Below are positions 17,002 to 25,801 of a stretch of DNA of 64,000 bases, piece by piece (position 1 is the first letter of the stretch; each line of letters opens with the position of its first letter). Under the pieces are notes generated by a model that saw only the letters and a list, made by a program, of their open reading frames with translations, had not been told where the DNA came from and made no database searches. A program made the position numbers and the translations under genes. Source of the DNA: Antrihabitans auranticaus (GTDB taxonomy: Bacteria > Actinomycetota > Actinomycetes > Mycobacteriales > Mycobacteriaceae); contig NZ_JAEMNW010000001.1 in NCBI RefSeq assembly GCF_016481275.1, forward strand, positions 1,603,531 through 1,667,530, in the 5' to 3' direction.

Positions 17002-18539
17002 AGCGGAACCTCGTTCGCACCGAGGCTGCGGTGCGGAATGTCGTCGACACCGCCGTGACTACCGCGATCGAGCACTGCCGTGCCAGCTCGCGAGGTCGCC
17101 ACCGCGTTGGTGGACTTGCCGGATTTCGCTGCACTACTGAGCCCGGTCGGTGTGCGCGAACTGCTGGACTGGGACGCGGAAGAACCGTTGGAAAATCCCG
17201 GTGATCCCGACGACTTGGCATGGGGTGCGGACGGCATCTGCCGTGCTCCGGACTTCGCTGCGGCACCGGTGTAACCGCCGACCGAGGGCGCCGCGGCGGC
17301 GCTGCTGCGCGCGGTCGAGGCCCGAACACCGGCCAGTGCCTTACCGCCGACCGCCGCCGCCCCGCCGCTCACGACGGCAGCAGCTGCCCCGACACCGGAC
17401 ATCATGGCCCCGGCGACGCCCATGCCGGACCCGCCGACCATGGAACTGACCCCGAGAACCCGCATGACGGCGGGCAACGCAACTGCGGACACCGTCAGCA
17501 GCATCAGCCCTTGCAGCTTGCTGGCATCAGAGCCGGGATCGGCGGCCCAGAACGCCGTCGCCATGATTCCTGCGGCGATCGGTTTGAACGCGATGAACGC
17601 AAACGTCCACTGCATCATCCGCGTGTAGGAGTTCGCGCCCATCTCCGTACCCGAGGCCGCGGCAGCCATCGGCATGAACCCGACGATGACGATCAAGAAT
17701 GCCTGTCGAATCACCAGGAACACCGCCTGCAGCAATGCACCGCCCATCCCGAAGATCGCGATCAACAGGATCCAGCCGGGCCCCCAGGTCGAATTGTCGT
17801 CGAGCAACATCGCCTCGACTTTGTCGCCGAGATCGCCGCCGCTCGATTCGGAGAGCAACCACAAGCTGAAGACGTCGGCCAGTTTCGTCCCACCGGCGAC
17901 CACGACACCGAACATCGTGGTGACGAACGTGACGCGGCCGATCACCTTGAGCAGGTCCAGCGAGACGTCGCCTTCACTGCCCGCCCGTGCCCAGGCGATG
18001 CGCACGGCAGCAAGCATGATCGCGAAACAGAGCACGCCGAGCTGGATCGGCATCATGTAGCTCTGCAGCACCGTCAGATAGTCGACGTCGGCAAGCTTCG
18101 GGGTGGGGATGGAGAACCACCAGTTCAAGACGGTGCCGTAGCCATCGGCGACGCCGGCGATCATGGCCTTCGTCGACTTTCCGAAGCTGGAGTTCCAGAA
18201 GGCATTGAGCGCTTCGCCCGGATGGGTGACGACGTTGGTCATCTTGCATTGGTTTTCTGCCGACCACGACAGCAGGTTCGGCAGCGCGTTGAGCGGATTG
18301 AGATTCGACCCACCCGGGTCGAACTTCTCGCCGAGCTTTTCGCAGGTCTCGTTGAAGCCGAACGTATTTCCAGGATCACCGGCGCCGACCGGAGGCAGTA
18401 TGGGAGCAGCGTCCGGCGTACGCGGCGGTGCAGGCACCGGCTCGGCGGAGGTGATCGGAGCCGTCAGCAACAGGGCAAGAGCAGCCAGGACCGCGCCGAG
18501 CAGCAGTGTTCGGACGAGGCGGTGCAGTCGGGTCACCAT
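16998..18539 (-). CDS. VirB6/TrbL-like polytopic transfer protein
   Basis: A 513-residue integral membrane protein. A cleavable signal sequence is likely (MVTRLHRLVRTLLLG...). A secreted region with two cysteines (NETCEKL, ENQCKM) follows, then at least five transmembrane helices in the middle. The C-terminal tail is long and Ser/Ala/Gly-rich. This layout matches VirB6/TrbL-type inner-membrane channel proteins. The ATG at 18539 is preferred over the upstream in-frame start because the signal peptide begins there and it overlaps the previous gene's stop by seven bases. Confidence 0.82.
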   Translation of the reverse strand: MVTRLHRLVRTLLLGAVLAALALLLTAPITSAEPVPAPPRTPDAAPILPPVGAGDPGNTFGFNETCEKLGEKFDPGGSNLNPLNALPNLLSWSAENQCKMTNVVTHPGEALNAFWNSSFGKSTKAMIAGVADGYGTVLNWWFSIPTPKLADVDYLTVLQSYMMPIQLGVLCFAIMLAAVRIAWARAGSEGDVSLDLLKVIGRVTFVTTMFGVVVAGGTKLADVFSLWLLSESSGGDLGDKVEAMLLDDNSTWGPGWILLIAIFGMGGALLQAVFLVIRQAFLIVIVGFMPMAAAASGTEMGANSYTRMMQWTFAFIAFKPIAAGIMATAFWAADPGSDASKLQGLMLLTVSAVALPAVMRVLGVSSMVGGSGMGVAGAMMSGVGAAAAVVSGGAAAVGGKALAGVRASTARSSAAAAPSVGGYTGAAAKSGARQMPSAPHAKSSGSPGFSNGSSASQSSSSRTPTGLSSAAKSGKSTNAVATSRAGTAVLDRGSHGGVDDIPHRSLGANEVPL

Positions 18540-19336
18540 GGTGTCCACCCACCGAGAGTGCTGGTGTAGCCGCGCTGGTCGGTGTCGTTGTCCTGAAACT
18601 TCAATTTCCAGTCCCCGCCCTCCCACACCACCGTGTGCCGAGACGTGCCCCACCGAGGCTTACCGTCGTCGGTCGGCGGACTCTGCTCTGCAAACTCCAC
18701 GACCGCGAAATCCTCTGCGTAGGAGAGCAATCGGAACGCATCGGTCTTGGAGATGTAGGAGAGCGCATCCGCCGGGGTTCGGTGCTTTCCCGGTCCTTCC
18801 TGCCGCAACTGGTCATCGACGAGCTGTCGTTGTGCGGGCAGCATCACCGTCTGCTCGTCGAACATGCGCTGGGCGGTGCGGTTGTCGACCGCAGCGAGAC
18901 GATAGAAGATCTGCGCGGCCGCGAGCGCGGCCCCTTGCGGTGTACGGGCAAATCCGACCGCCTGTAGGCCGTCGATGGTGGTCGGCCCGTCGGAGGTGGA
19001 AAACGGCACGGCCACACCGTCGTTGACGCGCTGCCACATCAGTCCTGCAGGTGCGTCGACCGCCACGATCGGTAGATAGGGTGCGTGTTCGACCGGAGTT
19101 TGCGGCAATGCCCACCCACCGACCCAGTTCGGAATGTCGATTCGGCGGCCGAGCCGATCGGTGGTCGGAACCCCGATACCAGCAGGCTGCGTGTTCGATC
19201 CGGCGTCGGGACGCTGTCCGGGCGCGCTCGATGGGTTCGGGATTGCCGTGACCGGTGATTGCGGTGACGGCGACGGGGTGTCAGCAGTCACGTAATTCCC
19301 CACCTCTGAGGGGTTGTCCGTCACGTAATTCCTCAC
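18533..19336 (-). CDS. Transfer-associated protein, 5' end replaced by IS21
   Basis: The genuine coding part runs from 19278 down to 18533 (about 248 codons) and contains blocks such as GLQAVGFARTPQGAALAAAQIFYRL, seen in hypothetical proteins of actinobacterial type IV secretion operons. The first residues of the open frame (MRNYVTDNPSEVGNYVTAD) are encoded by the terminal repeats of the IS21 element, so the natural N-terminus has been lost. Related proteins normally begin with a membrane anchor; none is present here. The gene is therefore probably non-functional or cytoplasmic. It is the first surviving gene of the transfer operon, whose native promoter was probably removed too. Confidence 0.7.
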   Translation of the reverse strand: MRNYVTDNPSEVGNYVTADTPSPSPQSPVTAIPNPSSAPGQRPDAGSNTQPAGIGVPTTDRLGRRIDIPNWVGGWALPQTPVEHAPYLPIVAVDAPAGLMWQRVNDGVAVPFSTSDGPTTIDGLQAVGFARTPQGAALAAAQIFYRLAAVDNRTAQRMFDEQTVMLPAQRQLVDDQLRQEGPGKHRTPADALSYISKTDAFRLLSYAEDFAVVEFAEQSPPTDDGKPRWGTSRHTVVWEGGDWKLKFQDNDTDQRGYTSTLGGWTPW

Positions 19337-19443
19337 CCGCCGTCACGTAATTCCCCACCCCTGGGGCGTGTCCGTTCGGGGTTCGGGTGCTGCTCAGGTT
19401 CGCTCCGTTCAGTGCCCCACCGAGGGCCTGGAAGGGGCCTGAG

Positions 19444-21003
19444 GTGGCAAGGAGAACGTGGAAAGTGACCGACTTCGTGGAGATGTTCCGACACTGGAAC
19501 GCGGGCCGATCCCAGGTGCAGATCTATCAGGCACTCGACATCGACCGAAAAACTATTCGTAAATACCTCGCCCCAGCACTAGCCGAGGGTCTGACACCTG
19601 CACCCGACGTCGCGTTCGACGAAGTGTTGTGGCGGAAGCGCATACGCCGATGGTTCCCCGAACTCGACGACCCGGCAGCACGAGCGGTGACATGGCCGCT
19701 GATCGCGGTGCACCACGACTGGATCACCGAGCAACTCGCGGTGCCGGTCACGGTCGCCACGATCGCGCAACGGCTTCGCGACGACCACCGGCTCGACGTG
19801 TCGGAATCGACGGTACGACGTTACATCGCAGCCACTTTCGCCGAACAGTCCGTCGAGGACAAGGTCACCGTCCCGCGTGGTGCGGTCGAACCTGGCAGTG
19901 AAGCCCAGATCGACTACGGCAAACTCGGCATGTGGTTCGACCCGGTCTCGGGCCGCCGGGTCGCGGTGTGGGTGTTCGCGATGATCCTGTCGTGCTCACG
20001 CAAGCTGTTCGTGCAACCGGTGCTGAAGCTGGACCAGGCATCGTGGAACGCCTCCCACGTCGCGGCATTCGACTTCTTCGGCGGCATCCCGGCACGATTG
20101 GTGTGCGACAACCTCAAGACCGGTGTCGACCGGCCCGATCTCTACGACCCGCAGATCAACCGCGCCTACGCCGAACTCGCCGCGTTCTACGGCACCCTCG
20201 TCGACCCGGCCAGAGCTCGCAAACCGAAGGACAAACCGCGGGTGGAACGACCGATGCCCTATATTCGTGATTCGTTCTTCTCGGGCCGCGAATTCGCCTC
20301 GCTGCAGCATATGCAGGCCGAGGCATTGCGTTGGGCCACCGACGTTTACGGGGTTCACAAGCACCGCGGCCTCGACGGTGCGACACCGGTAGCGGTGTTC
20401 GACGCGGTCGAGAAAGACGCTCTCGCCGCGTTGCCCGCTCGCCCATTCGAAACGGTGAGCTACACGGTCGGCACCGTCGCCCCGGACTGCCACGTCAAAT
20501 CCGGCAAAGCGTTGTACTCGGTGCCGTGGCGGTTGATGGGGCAGAAGGTCAGTGTCCGCACCGCCGGTGATGTGGTGCAGATCTTCCACGACGACACCGT
20601 CGCGGCCACCCATGTCCGTCATCTGTCGGGGCGTTCGACCAATCTCGAACACTATCCGCCGCACAAGGTCGCACACACCTTGCGCAGCGTGTCGTGGTGC
20701 CGTACTCATGCCGAGCAGATCGGGCCCGGTGCCGTCGCGATCATCGCAGAGTTGTCCCAGGTCAACGCCGTTCACCGGTTGCGGGCGATCCAGGCGATCA
20801 TCCGGTTGCGCGACACCTACGACGACACGCGCCTCGACGCCGCCTGTGCTCGCGCCCTCGAGGTCGGTGATCCGCACTACCGCACCGTCAAAGGCATCCT
20901 CGTCACCGGCACCGAACACGGCGACCGACCGGCCACTCCAGTTCCTGCGCCGCCGGCGATGCTGCGCGGCCCCGCTGCCTTCGACACCGAACTCAGCGCC
21001 TGA
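19444..21003 (+). CDS. istA: IS21 transposase IstA
   Basis: A 519-residue DDE transposase from the GTG at 19444; an upstream start at 19387 would add 19 residues. An N-terminal HTH (VQIYQALDIDRKTIRKYL) binds the terminal repeats. The integrase core has the first catalytic Asp in AQIDYGKLG, the second in LVCDNLKTGV and the Glu in KPRVERPMPYI. The length is normal for IstA and the frame is intact, so the element may still be active. It acts with IstB encoded 64 bases downstream. Confidence 0.92.
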   Translation: MARRTWKVTDFVEMFRHWNAGRSQVQIYQALDIDRKTIRKYLAPALAEGLTPAPDVAFDEVLWRKRIRRWFPELDDPAARAVTWPLIAVHHDWITEQLAVPVTVATIAQRLRDDHRLDVSESTVRRYIAATFAEQSVEDKVTVPRGAVEPGSEAQIDYGKLGMWFDPVSGRRVAVWVFAMILSCSRKLFVQPVLKLDQASWNASHVAAFDFFGGIPARLVCDNLKTGVDRPDLYDPQINRAYAELAAFYGTLVDPARARKPKDKPRVERPMPYIRDSFFSGREFASLQHMQAEALRWATDVYGVHKHRGLDGATPVAVFDAVEKDALAALPARPFETVSYTVGTVAPDCHVKSGKALYSVPWRLMGQKVSVRTAGDVVQIFHDDTVAATHVRHLSGRSTNLEHYPPHKVAHTLRSVSWCRTHAEQIGPGAVAIIAELSQVNAVHRLRAIQAIIRLRDTYDDTRLDAACARALEVGDPHYRTVKGILVTGTEHGDRPATPVPAPPAMLRGPAAFDTELSA

Positions 21004-21067
21004 CAACCACCAACTCCGTGCGCCAGATCATGTTCCGCTGCAACCACATCGACGAAACAGGACTGTC

Positions 21068-21823
21068 ATGACCATTCACGACCCCAGTCTGCGGACTGCG
21101 CTCAAAACCCTCAAACTCACCGGCATGCTCGACACCCTCGACGCCAGGCTCGCTCAGACCCGGGACGGAAAACTCGGGCATCTGGAATTTCTGCAAGTGC
21201 TGTGCGAGGACGAGGTCGCCCGCCGCGAAACCGCAGCGCTGGCGCGGCGGGTGCGCCGGGCACGGTTCGAGCATCAATCCACCTTCGAGGACTTCGACTT
21301 CACCGTCAGCCCGAAACTTCCCTCGGCGATGCTGCGCGATCTCGCCGCCCTGCGTTGGCTCGATGCCGGCGAATCAGCGATCCTCTACGGACCCGTCGGG
21401 GTCGGGAAAACCCATGTGGCACAAGCGCTTGGCCATCAAGTCGCCCGCCGCGGTGGCGACATCCGGTTCGTCAAATGCTCACGCATGCTCGCCGACCTCG
21501 CCGGTGGTCACGCCGACCGCACCATCGGTCAACGCATGCGTGAATACACCCGACCGCTGGTTCTGATCGTCGACGACTTCGCGATGCGGGAGCACACCCC
21601 GACCCAATCCGATGACCTCTACGACCTGGTCTCCGACCGTGCCATCGCGGGGAAACCAGTAATTCTCACCAGCAACCGAGCACCGAAGGATTGGTATCCG
21701 CTGTTTCCGAACCCCGTCGTCGCGGAATCGCTGCTCGATCGGTTGATCAACACCAGCCATCAAGTCCTCATGGACGGCCCGTCCTACCGGCCACGCAAAC
21801 GACCCGGCGCAACAGCCACCTGA
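21068..21823 (+). CDS. istB: IS21 helper ATPase IstB
   Basis: A 251-residue AAA+ ATPase related to DnaA/DnaC that remodels target DNA for IstA. Walker A is GPVGVGKTHVA near residue 107 and Walker B LVLIVDDFAM near 160, followed by a sensor with LTSNRAP. The ATG at 21068 follows istA by 64 bases. Length and motifs are complete. Confidence 0.92.
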   Translation: MTIHDPSLRTALKTLKLTGMLDTLDARLAQTRDGKLGHLEFLQVLCEDEVARRETAALARRVRRARFEHQSTFEDFDFTVSPKLPSAMLRDLAALRWLDAGESAILYGPVGVGKTHVAQALGHQVARRGGDIRFVKCSRMLADLAGGHADRTIGQRMREYTRPLVLIVDDFAMREHTPTQSDDLYDLVSDRAIAGKPVILTSNRAPKDWYPLFPNPVVAESLLDRLINTSHQVLMDGPSYRPRKRPGATAT

Positions 21824-21875
21824 CACCGACCACATGCCCAGCTACCCTCAGCACAGCAGCGCCGAACGTGAGGAA

Positions 21876-22628
21876 TTACGTGACAGCTACCCCTGGGGAA
21901 TTACGCGACGGCCGACAAACACGGGCAGCCAGGACCGGCCCGACACCGTCGATTTCGCGCAGCCTTGTGCCGTGCTCGTCGAGCAGCGCGGTCATCTTTT
22001 TGCGATTGGCCACCAGCTGCTCATCGAAGCGCCGGACGTCGGCGATGAGCTCCTTTGCCAGCTCCGCACGAACTCGGTCCGAACCCGTGCGGGGGCGAAA
22101 GCCACGCAGCGCGGCGATCGCGCTGACAGGGGTCAGCGATCTCGGAGCGCCGCCGGCCATCAACTCGCGCAGCAACGCATGCAACTGATTCACAACACGA
22201 GTTCTGCTGTGTGACAGGTTGACTCGCCGCTCATCGAGGAGCGCGAGAGAGTCGGTGACGGTCTCCGGGTAGACCTGACGCGCATCACCTTGCAGCGCTG
22301 CCACACTCGCTGCTGCCGCAGCATCGATCCGGTCGTTCTTGCGGCGACCGCCGCGAGAGAGTTCCCGAACCCGCGCCGTCGCGGTCGTCGGAATATCGAG
22401 CACGACCTCGCCGAGAGCTAGCAACCATAGCGCCAGGTGGTGGCCGAGTCCGTCGGCATTTTCGATGGCCCACGTCCGGTCCGGCCAGGCTTTCGCCCAG
22501 CCGATCAGTCGCTTGTATTCGGCGATAGAGGCATCGATGCGTAGCGAACCGAGGTCGGCGTTGGTGGTGGATTCGAGTGCGGTGGCAGTATGCGTGGATT
22601 TGTGTGGATCGATGCCGATCACGATCAT
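21876..22628 (-). pseudogene. IS110-family transposase, C-terminus cut off by IS21
   Basis: The N-terminal RuvC-like DEDD domain is present: MIVIGIDPHKSTHTATALE with the first Asp, then WAIENADG with the Glu, and KNDRIDAAAAAS with the last Asp residues. The protein stops making sense after DGVGPVLAARV, precisely where IS21 begins at 21917. The remaining 13 codons are IS21 terminal DNA. The C-terminal Transposase_20 domain with its catalytic serine is missing, and no remnant lies on the other side of IS21, so that part was deleted. Confidence 0.88.
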
Positions 22629-23104
22629 AAATTCGGTTCCCTTCGCTGTTGTGTGTTGGGATCCGCGGCGGACAATCCGACTTCAAGTACCTCGCATTGC
22701 AGCTTCTGGTCACGCCTCTCTCGAGTCACGCCGCGAACGCAGACCGGAAGGGTGGACACACCTCACGAGGGTCAACCCGAACTGCGGGTGACAGGAATTA
22801 CGCGAGTCAACCCTTCCGGTCTGCTACGGAACGTTAAGGGCAGCAAACCCATCCGGAACCGTGACACTCATACAAGTCGGAATTGCGTCGGGCGTCATCG
22901 ATGACACCGATCTAACGATGCGCGTGTCTGAAGACCGCTTTGTCCTCGATCTGGCGAACTTTCTCGTTTGGTGCGGACGATTGTGTGCTTGAACCGATTG
23001 GCTGTGAGGCAGGACGACGTCGAACCTCGCGCCGAGATTGAATATGCCCTGTGTGACTTTCCCATCACTGCTTACTCGTGGGGTACTGGCGTCAGCACCG
23101 ATTC
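22629..23104. other. Gene-free stretch upstream of IS110 with a 15-bp inverted repeat
   Basis: No convincing gene is found in either strand. The near part should contain the left end of the IS110 element, and in this IS family that region can encode the guide (bridge) RNA. The clearest structure is a perfect 15-base inverted repeat, GCAGACCGGAAGGGT (22739-22753) and ACCCTTCCGGTCTGC (22810-22824), with a 56-base spacer. Inside the spacer, GGAATTACGCGA (22794-22805) repeats 12 bases of the IS21 right end. From 22830 to 23104 nothing noteworthy is seen. Confidence 0.5.
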
Positions 23105-23902
23105 TCAAGTACGAATTCGCGCCTGCGGACTGCATCGTGGACAAAAAGAAGCACGATCCGAGCCATCTGACTGCACAACCGTGACTGTTCTCGACAGAGA
23201 GTCTTCGCACTTACCGCACCACGGGAATCCGGAGTTCGAGTGTTTCGTCGAATACGTTGGCGGCCCAGGAAGATCCGCGAGTCGTGCCAACAAAACCCGA
23301 GCAGGAAAACGCACGCCTACCGGGTTCTTCGCCAGATAGTCCGCAAGATGCTTCGCGTCCCAGCCGGCGCGAAGTGCAGCGCCAATCTTCGGTGCCAGTA
23401 GGAGTCGATCCTTCCGGCCAACTGTCCACGCAGGCGGGAGGGTCCGGAGAAGCTCGGCCCCCGCGTCAATGGATTCGGATGGGGGTTCCCTTGAGGGGTT
23501 ATTGGGGTCCACGACCGGTACTCCCGTGGGGTCTCGATATGACACCCCCTCCGTTTCACGGCGAACCGGGCGGCGTTTCGGATTGGGACCGGGGGGTGTC
23601 GAATCGGGACGGGGTGAAACATGCGGCGCGTCAGGGTGGTTGAGGAAGTATCGACTTGACCGCTGCGCTCCCGAGTCGTGGAATTGGGCACGCCTGGTGA
23701 CCAGCCCGTCGGCCTCCAACGTTTTGAGAGCACGAAGGACCGTGCTTCTGCCTGCGCCCGATTCAGCCATCAGCGTCCGGATCGACGGAAAGCAGGAGAA
23801 TCGCTCATCTGCTTTGTTCGCGAGCAAGATTAAGATCAACTTGAGCGTTGGTGACCCAACGTCTGCGTCGGTGGCCCAATCAACTGCTTTCCAGCTCATT
23901 GA
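23105..23902 (-). CDS. Winged-helix (HTH_36-like) protein, replication or regulation
   Basis: 265 residues. An N-terminal winged helix (about 15-90: LKLILILLANKADE, CFPSIRTLMAESG, STVLRALKTLEADGLVTR) is of the type found in plasmid replication and phage regulatory proteins. A Pro-rich linker follows, then a helical region. A C-terminal CxxC...CPRC pair may bind zinc. The start at 23902 lies five bases after the stop of the small HTH gene upstream. Position in the element's maintenance block suggests a replication-initiation or regulatory role; the sequence does not discriminate. Confidence 0.7.
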   Translation of the reverse strand, partial: SMSWKAVDWATDADVGSPTLKLILILLANKADERFSCFPSIRTLMAESGAGRSTVLRALKTLEADGLVTRRAQFHDSGAQRSSRYFLNHPDAPHVSPRPDSTPPGPNPKRRPVRRETEGVSYRDPTGVPVVDPNNPSREPPSESIDAGAELLRTLPPAWTVGRKDRLLLAPKIGAALRAGWDAKHLADYLAKNPVGVRFPARVLLARLADLPGPPTYSTKHSNSGFPWCGKCEDSLSRTVTVVQSDGSDRASFCPRCSPQARIRT

Positions 23903-23906
23903 TCGA

Positions 23907-24116
23907 TCACACTCGTGCGGATTCAAGCCAGGCGTACACGTCCCGCCTTGCCCACCTGCGATGGCGGACGCTCAAGCGCATGTGGTGCGGCCCGGGGGCA
24001 TCGAGTCCACGCTCTCTCTTCGATGCCCAGTCGTGCAGAGTCGAGACCGGCACGCCGGTGATTTCGCGGACTTCGTTGGCGGTCAGCATGTCTCGATCGG
24101 TCGGCGGATGGCTCAT
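23907..24116 (-). CDS. Excisionase-like small HTH protein
   Basis: 69 residues with a MerR/excisionase-type helix-turn-helix: LTANEVREITGVPVSTLHDW, then a wing ending RRDVYAWLES. The ATG at 24116 is preceded by GAAGGGAC. The size and architecture fit Xis proteins or small activators of integrative elements. It is followed within five bases by the winged-helix gene, so the two form a pair. Confidence 0.7.
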   Translation of the reverse strand: MSHPPTDRDMLTANEVREITGVPVSTLHDWASKRERGLDAPGPHHMRLSVRHRRWARRDVYAWLESARV

Positions 24117-24150
24117 GCCTTGTCCCTTCTGGATAAATACTGTCGTTTTC

Positions 24151-24918
24151 CTACACGTCTGCGGTCGAGATATTCCGAATCTCGGTTGGAGTTGTGGCTT
24201 CAGCGGGCTGCGACCTTTTCTGCAGCATCCGTCCGACTGTTTTGTGATGCACGCCAAGCCGGACGCCGATCCGCCGATGTGACCAGCCCTCCGCTTTCAG
24301 TGCGGCGGCGACTCCTGCTGGGTCATCGTTCGAGGCATGTTGATCCGAAGCAGTCACGGGTGAAAGTGTCGGACTCGGTTTGGATCGTCTAGGCGGGCGA
24401 ATGTCGTTTGCCTTACTTGACTTTGGCGATCGCTGCCGGGACGCGGGTTGACCCGGAATCGGGTGGTCTTTTTTGCTCGGCATCGGTTCAGCGTGTTGGG
24501 TGATCCGGATGAGGAGAGCAATCCCATGTGTAGCAGCGAGAAGGCTGACTGGCGCGACGGTTGCCACGGCCGCGCTCACCAACGGCGCGAGTGTGCGGCC
24601 CGACGATATTCCGGCGTGAAAGGCGTTGCCGGCCACTGAAACACTGGCTGTGCTCGCGAGGACCATCCAGAAGAACCGCAGCGCAGGTTTGGCATTTTCG
24701 AAACGCGCCAGAGTCACAACACTGATGGTTGACTGCAGGATCGCTCCGTCAACGATGACTGGCCAAATCCATGCGAGGCGACGCGGTTGGCCAGCTTGGA
24801 CCGCTAAGTCCGACAGTGCCGCGAATGAGAGCACGAAGGCACCTGTGGCGATCGCGACTGTCAAGCCGACAGCGGAGATGGTTGCAATATGGAGTGGGCG
24901 AGCCCGGCTAGCCGTCAT
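24151..24918 (-). CDS. DUF2637 membrane protein with C-terminal HTH
   Basis: 255 residues. Four hydrophobic helices occupy about 10-140, with the DUF2637 hallmark VDGAILQSTISVVTLAR in the second-third helix region. A basic Pro/Ser linker follows, then a C-terminal helix-turn-helix (EGWSHRRIGVRLGVHHKTVGRML). DUF2637 proteins are common in Streptomyces-type conjugative and integrative elements and resemble spread proteins. The DNA-binding tail suggests membrane tethering of DNA. The ATG at 24918 overlaps the upstream stop as ATGA, which decides the start. Confidence 0.75.
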   Translation of the reverse strand: MTASRARPLHIATISAVGLTVAIATGAFVLSFAALSDLAVQAGQPRRLAWIWPVIVDGAILQSTISVVTLARFENAKPALRFFWMVLASTASVSVAGNAFHAGISSGRTLAPLVSAAVATVAPVSLLAATHGIALLIRITQHAEPMPSKKDHPIPGQPASRQRSPKSSKANDIRPPRRSKPSPTLSPVTASDQHASNDDPAGVAAALKAEGWSHRRIGVRLGVHHKTVGRMLQKRSQPAEATTPTEIRNISTADV

Positions 24919-25343
24919 GTGTAGCAGCACGACCCGTCGTATCGTGATCGCGACGAGTTGCGTCCGCTCGTCGCCCTCCACCCCGTCCGGAGGGCGAAAC
25001 CGCCCTGATTGACGTATCGAGGCCCGCGACCGACGTCGGCGAGCAGGCGGCGCGGATCGCCGGTTCGCTGCGACGCGCCGCGGTGACTACCTGCGCTCCC
25101 AGTCGTGCTCGGCGGCGTGTTACCTCCAGGTCGGGCGTGCGCGCGGAGCCTATTCAACACTTCGCGCTGGCTATTGGCGATGCTGACCATCGCACTGACC
25201 GCGAGAGCCAACCGCTGGTTGGGGAATCCAGATTCAGGCTCAACCCCTTCGCGGCCTATCGATTGAGCGGACGCCGCCATGTCCTCGAATACATGGAATA
25301 GCCTCCCAAGCTCCCGAAATTTCATCTCGTAGGCGTTCACCAC
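24915..25343 (-). CDS. Hypothetical ICE protein, 142 aa
   Basis: A small soluble protein with a helical N-terminal half (FRELGRLFHVFEDMAASAQSI, then RLALAVSAMVSIANSQREVLNRLRAH) and a basic, low-complexity C-terminal half. GTG at 25343 is used; the ATG at 25325 is an alternative. Its stop overlaps the DUF2637 start in an ATGA, which supports it as a real gene. No function can be assigned. Confidence 0.55.
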   Translation of the reverse strand: MVNAYEMKFRELGRLFHVFEDMAASAQSIGREGVEPESGFPNQRLALAVSAMVSIANSQREVLNRLRAHARPGGNTPPSTTGSAGSHRGASQRTGDPRRLLADVGRGPRYVNQGGFALRTGWRATSGRNSSRSRYDGSCCYT

Positions 25344-25385
25344 GCGCCACCCGCCGTCGCGAATGGCTTTGCGAGCGCGAGGCTT

Positions 25386-25553
25386 TTATTTCTTGTCGGC
25401 ATGGAATGCTCGCGCGCCGAGTCGGTAGCCTGTCAGTCGGCCCTCTGCGATCCAGCGGCGCAGCGTCCTCGGATGAATTCCGACGAGTTCGGCACCCTTT
25501 TGGATGTCGATCAAGACTGGTGTCCCGGCGCCTGATCGATTGTGTGCCTGCAT
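25386..25553 (-). CDS. Small excisionase-like HTH protein, 55 aa
   Basis: MerR-like HTH of 55 residues: IDIQKGAELVGIHPRTLRRW followed by IAEGRLTGYRLGAR. It starts at the ATG at 25553 with GAAGGGAC seven bases upstream. It is clearly a paralogue of the 78-residue protein encoded at 25802-26038 but stops about twelve residues earlier, losing the terminal helix. It is probably a recombination directionality factor or a transcription activator of the element. Confidence 0.7.
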   Translation of the reverse strand: MQAHNRSGAGTPVLIDIQKGAELVGIHPRTLRRWIAEGRLTGYRLGARAFHADKK

Positions 25554-25586
25554 GTGTGAAGTCCCTTCAGCAATGGCGCCCGGCCG

Positions 25587-25605
25587 AGTGACCTGCCCGG
25601 TCACT
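25587..25605. promoter_or_regulatory. AGTGACC palindrome, operator candidate
   Basis: AGTGACC (25587-25593) and GGTCACT (25599-25605) form a perfect inverted repeat with a five-base spacer, 34 bases upstream of the start of the 55-residue HTH gene. The arms are too short for a terminator and there is no T-run. A dimeric repressor site is the more likely reading. Confidence 0.35.
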
Positions 25606-25801
25606 GTTGAATCGGTTCGGGCACAAACAGATTCCCGTGTACAGGCAGGACGACAGCACCACACAACGTGACTTCTCAAGACGTCCCCTGATAAATCGTC
25701 ACTTGGATGCTCCGCCGACAAACCACGCCAGGTCCGGGTGGTCTCATGGACAAGAACACCAAAGGCGAACGCGCTCGCCCAGCTCCACTCATCGCTGAGC
25801 T

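Larger units (their letters stand above)
19279..21917. mobile_element. IS21-family insertion sequence
   Basis: A 2.64-kb element with istA and istB in the same direction. Ends are TGTCAGCAGTCACGTAATTC on the left and, read inward from the right, TGTCGGCCGTCGCGTAATTC, which differ at three positions over the first 20 bases. Typical of IS21, internal copies of the repeat GTCACGTAATTCCYCAC occur at 19287, 19320 and 19342 on the left, and inverted at 21868 and 21895 on the right. The flanks (gacgggg and aacacgg) show no target duplication, so a rearrangement followed insertion. Confidence 0.88.

Noticed and set aside
19279-21917. Intact IS21 insertion with target duplication
   Set aside because: Flanking bases differ on the two sides, so the present junctions come from rearrangement.
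22824-23210. 128-codon ORF on the minus strand
   Set aside because: No recognisable domain, no ribosome site, overlaps the winged-helix gene's end and is not coupled to any neighbour.
25587-25605. Terminator between the two small HTH genes
   Set aside because: The stem is only seven bases without T-run, and both neighbours are in the same direction; an operator is more likely.
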